Shown here: positions 60,472-64,000 of the stretch, piece after piece
How positions within the stretch are numbered: position 1 is the first letter of the stretch
Layout of the letters: the number at the start of each line of letters is the position of its first letter
From: Micromonospora sp. MA102
Lineage (GTDB): Bacteria > Actinomycetota > Actinomycetes > Mycobacteriales > Micromonosporaceae
Assembly: GCF_025460765.1 (NCBI RefSeq)
Contig: NZ_JAMWEG010000003.1
Span: forward strand, 310,001-374,000
DNA: 64,000 nucleotides
Direction: 5' to 3'
Position numbers and translations under genes: made by a program
Notes under the pieces: generated by a model
What the model was told of the DNA's origin: nothing
Seen by the model: the letters and a program-made list of their open reading frames with translations, nothing else
Databases searched by the model: none

Positions 60472-60492
60472 GACACCACCCCCTGTGGTGTC
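60472..60492 (+). promoter_or_regulatory. Leader hairpin upstream of the bS22 gene
   Basis: GACACCAC (60472-60479) pairs perfectly with GTGGTGTC (60485-60492) around CCCCT. It lies 39 bases before the ATG; a TACCCT hexamer near 60390 could start a leader of about 130 bases. Confidence 0.5.
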
Positions 60493-60531
60493 TACCGGTC
60501 CGCCCCGCACGTTGCATCGAAAGGCTGTCGT

Positions 60532-60633
60532 ATGGGCTCGGTGGTCAAGAAGCGCCGCAAGCGCATGGCTAAGAAGAAGCACCGCAAGCTGCTGCGCAAG
60601 ACCCGCGTCCAGCGTCGCCGTCTCGGCAAGTGA
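60532..60633 (+). CDS. Small ribosomal subunit protein bS22 (AURKAIP1/COX24-like)
   Basis: The 33-residue, extremely basic peptide ([20 protein letters not shown], then [13 protein letters not shown]) matches bS22 (Rv0500B), a mycobacterial/actinobacterial ribosomal protein seen in small-subunit structures and related to mitochondrial mS38. It binds rRNA in the 30S subunit near the decoding region. It is easily missed by annotation because of its size. A UUCG hairpin follows six bases after the stop. Confidence 0.9.
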   Translation: MGSVVKKRRKRMAKKKHRKLLRKTRVQRRRLGK

Positions 60634-60638
60634 CCGGG

Positions 60639-60656
60639 GCCGGGCTTCGGCCCGGC
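60639..60656 (+). terminator. UUCG-loop hairpin after bS22
   Basis: GCCGGGC (60639-60645) and GCCCGGC (60650-60656) form a 7-bp stem around the ultra-stable TTCG tetraloop, directly after the stop codon. Confidence 0.75.
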
Positions 60657-60753
60657 ACCCGGCACCACTTGCCTTCTGTCGACCCCCGGAGGCTCAGGTG
60701 ATCAGGCCGCGGACGTCCCGGCTCGATCCCACCTGCCGGCCAAGGCGCACGGC

Positions 60754-61827
60754 ATGACCCCCGGTGGCACCTCAGGTGCTCCGGGGGTCGTCGTCGTGAC
60801 CGGGGTCGGCCGCTATCTCGGCGCGCACGTCGCCGCCCGGCTCGCCGCCGACCCGCGCATCGACCGCGTCATCGGGGTCGACCCGGCCAGCCCCAATCCC
60901 GAGCTGGCCGACCTGCTGTCCGGGGTTGAGCGGGTGCGCCTCGACCTCGACTCGCTCGGCGGCCTCCTGGTCGACCTCGACGTCGACGCCGTGGTGCACC
61001 TGGCGCTGGTCACCGCCCCCGACCCCCAGCAGGGCGGCCGGGCGGCCATGAAGGAACAGAACGTCATCGGCACCATGCAGCTCCTCGCCGCCTGCCAGCG
61101 GGCGCCCCGGCTGCGCAAGCTCGTGGTCCGCTCGTCGACCGCCGCGTACGGGGTGTCGTTCCGGGATCCGGCCGTCTTCACCGAGGAGACCGAGCCGCGC
61201 GAGGTGCCGCGCGGCGGTTTCGGCCGCGACATCCTCGACATCGAGGGGTACGTCCGCGGGTTCCGCCGCCGCCGGCCCGACGTCACCGCGACCGTGCTGC
61301 GCTTCGCGCCGTTCATCGGCTCGACCGCCGACACCACGCTCACCCGGTACTTCGCCCAACCGGTGGTGCCCACCGTCTTCGGCCGGGACCCGCGGTTGCA
61401 GTTCGTCCATTTCGACGACGCCCTGCAGGTGCTGCACCGGTCGGTCGCCGAGGAGCACGCCGGGACGTACAACGTCGCCGGGCCGGGGGTGCTCTCGCTG
61501 TCCCAGGCCATCCGCCGCTCCGGCCGGGTGGCCGTGCCGGTGCTGGAGCCGGGCCTCGCCGGGGTGGCCGCGATCGCCCGCAGCATGGGCTTCGGCCGCT
61601 ACGGGCTGGACCAGGTCGACCTCTTCGTGCACGGTCGGGTGGTGGACACCACGAGGCTGGAGCGCGAGTACGGCTTCACGCCGCGCTCGACGGCGGCCGC
61701 CTTCGACGACTTCATCCGCGCGCACCACGGCGGCGTGGTGGTGACCCGGGACCAGTTGGCCACGGCCGAGCAGTTGGTGCTGGAGGGCATCCGGCAGGTC
61801 CGGGCGGCCGTGCGGGAGCGCTCGTGA
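60754..61827 (+). CDS. NAD-dependent epimerase/dehydratase (Rv0501/GalE2 type)
   Basis: This 357-residue extended SDR has the Rossmann motif VVTGVGRYLGAHVAARL (a G-x-x-x-x-G variant), the D-D..L binding turn VDPASPNPEL, SSTAAYGVSFRD with a catalytic Thr/Ser, and a Y-x-K-like region that is modified (DILDIEGYVRGF). The Tyr-Lys pair is not clear, so it may be a non-classical member. It shares synteny with galE2 (Rv0501) but activity is not certain. The acyltransferase gene overlaps its stop (GTGA). Confidence 0.83.
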   Translation: MTPGGTSGAPGVVVVTGVGRYLGAHVAARLAADPRIDRVIGVDPASPNPELADLLSGVERVRLDLDSLGGLLVDLDVDAVVHLALVTAPDPQQGGRAAMKEQNVIGTMQLLAACQRAPRLRKLVVRSSTAAYGVSFRDPAVFTEETEPREVPRGGFGRDILDIEGYVRGFRRRRPDVTATVLRFAPFIGSTADTTLTRYFAQPVVPTVFGRDPRLQFVHFDDALQVLHRSVAEEHAGTYNVAGPGVLSLSQAIRRSGRVAVPVLEPGLAGVAAIARSMGFGRYGLDQVDLFVHGRVVDTTRLEREYGFTPRSTAAAFDDFIRAHHGGVVVTRDQLATAEQLVLEGIRQVRAAVRERS

Positions 61828-63032
61828 GCGCGGCCGAGGAGCGGGGCGACGCCCGCTACGACGTACCGCTGACCGTGCCCCGGCCGGACGCGGAGCCGGC
61901 GCGGCGCAACGGACACCGGCGGGCCGCGGCGGCCGCCACCGAGCCGACGATGAAGGCGGCGCCGGCGGCCGGCGACGAGCCGGACACCTCCACCGACGAG
62001 CCGGCGCCGGCCCCGCGGACGGGCGACGCCGCCCCGGAGAAGCCCGCCGCGAAGAAGGCCATGGCCAAGAAGGCCGTCGCGAAGAAAGCCGTCGCGAAGA
62101 AGGCCGTCGCCGGAAAGCCGGCGGGCGGGCCCGCCGAACGGGAGGCGGGCGACCCGACTCCACCCGGCCCGGCGGTGACGGATCGGCCGGGGGACCACTG
62201 GGACCGGAAGGTCGCCAAGGGGCTGGCCTTCCTGCGGCGGCGGTTGGCCGGCGACTACGAGGTGGACGAGTTCGGCTTCGACCCGGACCTGACCGACGCC
62301 GTCTTCCATCCGCTGGTGCGGCTGCTCTACCGCGACTGGTTCCGCACCGAGGTCGGCGGCGTCGAGCACGTGCCCGCCGACGGGGCCGGCCTGGTGGTCG
62401 GCAACCACTCCGGCACGGTGGCGCTGGACGCGCTGGTGCTCGCCACCGCGCTGCACGACCGGCACCCGGCGCACCGCTACCTGCGGCTGCTCGGTGCCGA
62501 CCTGGTCTTCCGGATGCCGGTGGTCTCCGAGATCGCCCGCAAGACCGGCGGCACGGTGGCCTGCAACCCCGACGCGGAACGGCTGCTCGGCAACGGCGAG
62601 CTGGTCGGCGTGTTCCCCGAGGGCTTCAAGGGGGTCGGCAAGCTCTACTCCGACCGCTACAAGCTCCAGCGCTTCGGCCGGGGCGGTTTCGTCTCGGCGG
62701 CGCTGCGCACCGGCACGCCGATCGTGCCGGTGGCGATCGTCGGCGGCGAGGAGATCTATCCGATGCTCGCCGACATCAAGCCGCTGGCCCGGCTGCTCAA
62801 GCTGCCCTACTTCCCGGTCACGCCGACCTTCCCCTGGCTGGGGCCGCTGGGCATGGTGCCGCTGCCGAGCAAGTGGCTGATCGAGTTCTGCCCGCCGATC
62901 CCGACCGCGCACCTGCGCGACTCGGCCGACGACCCACTGGTCGTGTTCAACCTCGCCGACCAGGTGCGGGAGACCATCCAGCAGACCCTGCACCGGCTGC
63001 TTGAACGCCGCCCGGACCCGTTCGGCCCCTGA
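61824..63032 (+). CDS. PlsC-like lysophospholipid acyltransferase with AKKA-rich N-terminus
   Basis: The 402-residue protein has a disordered N-terminal 110 residues with a Lys/Ala repeat (KPAAKKAMAKKAVAKKAV) and then an acyltransferase domain: NHSGTVALDAL (NHxxxxD box, residues 193-203), a second block with VSEIARKTGGTVACNPDAE, and FPEGFKGVGK (block III). It should acylate a lysophospholipid at the membrane. Mycobacterial Rv0502 has the same place. The basic tail, like those of HbhA and H1-like proteins, may bind acidic lipid or nucleic acid. Confidence 0.87.
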   Translation: MSAAEERGDARYDVPLTVPRPDAEPARRNGHRRAAAAATEPTMKAAPAAGDEPDTSTDEPAPAPRTGDAAPEKPAAKKAMAKKAVAKKAVAKKAVAGKPAGGPAEREAGDPTPPGPAVTDRPGDHWDRKVAKGLAFLRRRLAGDYEVDEFGFDPDLTDAVFHPLVRLLYRDWFRTEVGGVEHVPADGAGLVVGNHSGTVALDALVLATALHDRHPAHRYLRLLGADLVFRMPVVSEIARKTGGTVACNPDAERLLGNGELVGVFPEGFKGVGKLYSDRYKLQRFGRGGFVSAALRTGTPIVPVAIVGGEEIYPMLADIKPLARLLKLPYFPVTPTFPWLGPLGMVPLPSKWLIEFCPPIPTAHLRDSADDPLVVFNLADQVRETIQQTLHRLLERRPDPFGP

Positions 63033-63054
63033 CCCTTCGAGCCGGGGGGCGGCG

Positions 63055-63933
63055 TCAGTCGACGCGCTGGCGGCGGCGGTGCAGAGCCAGCCCGGCGGTG
63101 ACCGCGCCGGCGAGCAGCCCCGCGGCGGCCGTGGACGGCACGGCGATCTTCGCGGCCCGCCGCCCGGTGCGGAAGTCACGGACGTCCCAGCCCCGCTCAC
63201 GGGCCCGCCGGAGCAGCGCCGGATCCGGGTTGACCGCCACCGCACGCCCCACCGTGGAGAGCATCGGCAGGTCGTTGGCGGAGTCGCTGTAGGCCGCGCA
63301 GCGGCCCAGCTCCAGCCCCTCCACCGCGGCGAGCTGGGTGATCGCCTCGGCCTTGGCCGGCCCGTGCATCAGCTCACCGACCAGCCGGCCGGTGTAGGCC
63401 CCGTCGACCACCTCGGCCACCGTGCCGATCGCGCCGGTCAGGCCGAGCCGGGTGGCGATGACCCGGCCGATCTCCACCGGGGCGGCGCTGACGAGCCAGA
63501 CCCGCTCGCCCACGTCGAGGTGGCGCTGGGCCAGCTTGCGGGTGCCGGCCCAGATGCGCGGGGCCATCAGCTCGTCGAAGATCTCCTCGGCGAGGCGTTC
63601 CACGTCGTCCACCCGCCAGCCCTGGATGAAGGCGAGCGCCGCCTCCTTGGCCTGCGACATGTCGCCGGCGTGCTCGGTGGCGAGCAACCGGAACTTCGCC
63701 TGCTGCCAGGCGAACCGGGCCAGGTCACCGGTGGTGAAGTAGTTCCGGGCGGCCAGCCCGCGGGCGAACCAGTAGATCGACGCGCCCTGCATCATCGTGT
63801 TGTCCACGTCGAAGAACGCGGCGGCCGTCGGGTCGGGGGTGACGGTGACCGGGGGCGCCTCGGGAGTCTCCGCCCAGCCGGCGGTGTGCCCGTGGACGTC
63901 GGTGCTGACCGTCACCTTCCGGCTCCGGGTCAC
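63055..63933 (-). CDS. HAD-IB phosphatase (SerB1-like)
   Basis: This 292-residue haloacid dehalogenase hydrolase has motif I FFDVDNTMMQGAS (nucleophile DxDxT), motif II in WLVSAAPVEIG (Ser) and motifs III-IV (Lys in LMHGPAKAEAI; YSDSANDLPML). The cap of class IB lies between. A C-terminal hydrophobic segment (TAAAGLLAGAVTAGLALHRRR) may anchor it in the membrane. The family includes phosphoserine phosphatase-like enzymes; here the substrate is likely a different phosphomonoester. Synteny matches serB1 (Rv0505c). GGGGAGG precedes the GTG. Confidence 0.87.
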   Translation of the reverse strand: MTRSRKVTVSTDVHGHTAGWAETPEAPPVTVTPDPTAAAFFDVDNTMMQGASIYWFARGLAARNYFTTGDLARFAWQQAKFRLLATEHAGDMSQAKEAALAFIQGWRVDDVERLAEEIFDELMAPRIWAGTRKLAQRHLDVGERVWLVSAAPVEIGRVIATRLGLTGAIGTVAEVVDGAYTGRLVGELMHGPAKAEAITQLAAVEGLELGRCAAYSDSANDLPMLSTVGRAVAVNPDPALLRRARERGWDVRDFRTGRRAAKIAVPSTAAAGLLAGAVTAGLALHRRRQRVD

Positions 63934-64000
63934 GACGACCTCCCCTCGACTACCGCGTACGCCACATCCGAGCCTATCCGGCGGTATGTGACGGACGGGT

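Overview
The window is high-GC actinobacterial DNA, most likely from the family Micromonosporaceae (Micromonospora or a close relative). The evidence is the strong G/C bias at third codon positions, frequent GTG starts, mycothiol genes (mshA, a mycothiol S-conjugate amidase, a mycothiol-dependent maleylpyruvate isomerase relative), SenX3/RegX3 with PhoU, and the small ribosomal protein bS22. I saw no tRNA, rRNA, CRISPR array, transposase, integrase or phage gene. The genus is an inference; no 16S is present.

Layout. 1-8.5 kb: tail of a Fur-family regulator overlapping ygfZ, a BKACE enzyme, asparaginase II, an alpha/beta hydrolase, then the trio XRE regulator / HbhA-like protein / DUF2516 membrane protein, a second hydrolase, an AlaX editing protein and an SDR. 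8.5-16.1 kb: a WYL regulator divergent from a four-gene ABC ATPase / FtsX permease / histidine kinase / LuxR response regulator operon, an EI24 membrane protein and a macro-domain deacetylase. 16.2-18.7 kb: TetR gene with its own operator, mca, tandem-GNAT protein. 18.7-23.5 kb: a CebEFG-like sugar ABC importer operon (minus strand) that ends in an internally deleted GH1 beta-glucosidase and a LacI regulator, with two identical palindromic operators upstream. 23.5-30.3 kb: MDMPI protein, murB, methyltransferase-like protein, SDR, mshA, YbjN protein and a histone-H1-like fusion protein. 30.6-33.3 kb: two tandem MFS paralogues. 33.5-38.4 kb: gpmA, phoU, senX3-regX3, a 676-base intergenic region rich in long hairpins, and a secreted lysozyme-like protein. 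38.6-46.3 kb: a CitAB-type two-component system divergent from a tctCBA-usp-MFS-rraA operon. 46.3-51.1 kb: cysteine-rich Rv0495c-type protein, Ppx/GppA, a TIM-barrel isomerase, a CGNR regulator, and a lipoprotein/ATP-grasp pair like E. coli YgiBC. 51.2-54.4 kb: proline dehydrogenase, VOC protein, and a hydrolase-TetR-DUF2568 operon. 54.8-59.9 kb: membrane-anchored gluzincin protease, then a MacA/MacB-type adaptor/ATPase/permease operon. 60.1-64 kb: excisionase-type HTH protein, bS22, NAD-dependent epimerase, acyltransferase and a HAD phosphatase.

Reading the window as a whole, many genes keep the order known from Mycobacterium tuberculosis Rv0474-Rv0505c (HTH-hbhA-DUF2516, murB, SDR, mshA-YbjN, gpm1, senX3-regX3, Rv0495c-ppx, TIM barrel, excisionase-bS22-epimerase-acyltransferase, serB1). 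This core is split by accessory blocks: the efflux and sensor operon, the sugar importer, the MFS pair, the Tct operon, and the protease/MacAB block. A second window-wide signal is that 24 start codons lie only 6-8 bases downstream of a TANNNT -10 hexamer, which predicts leaderless transcripts.
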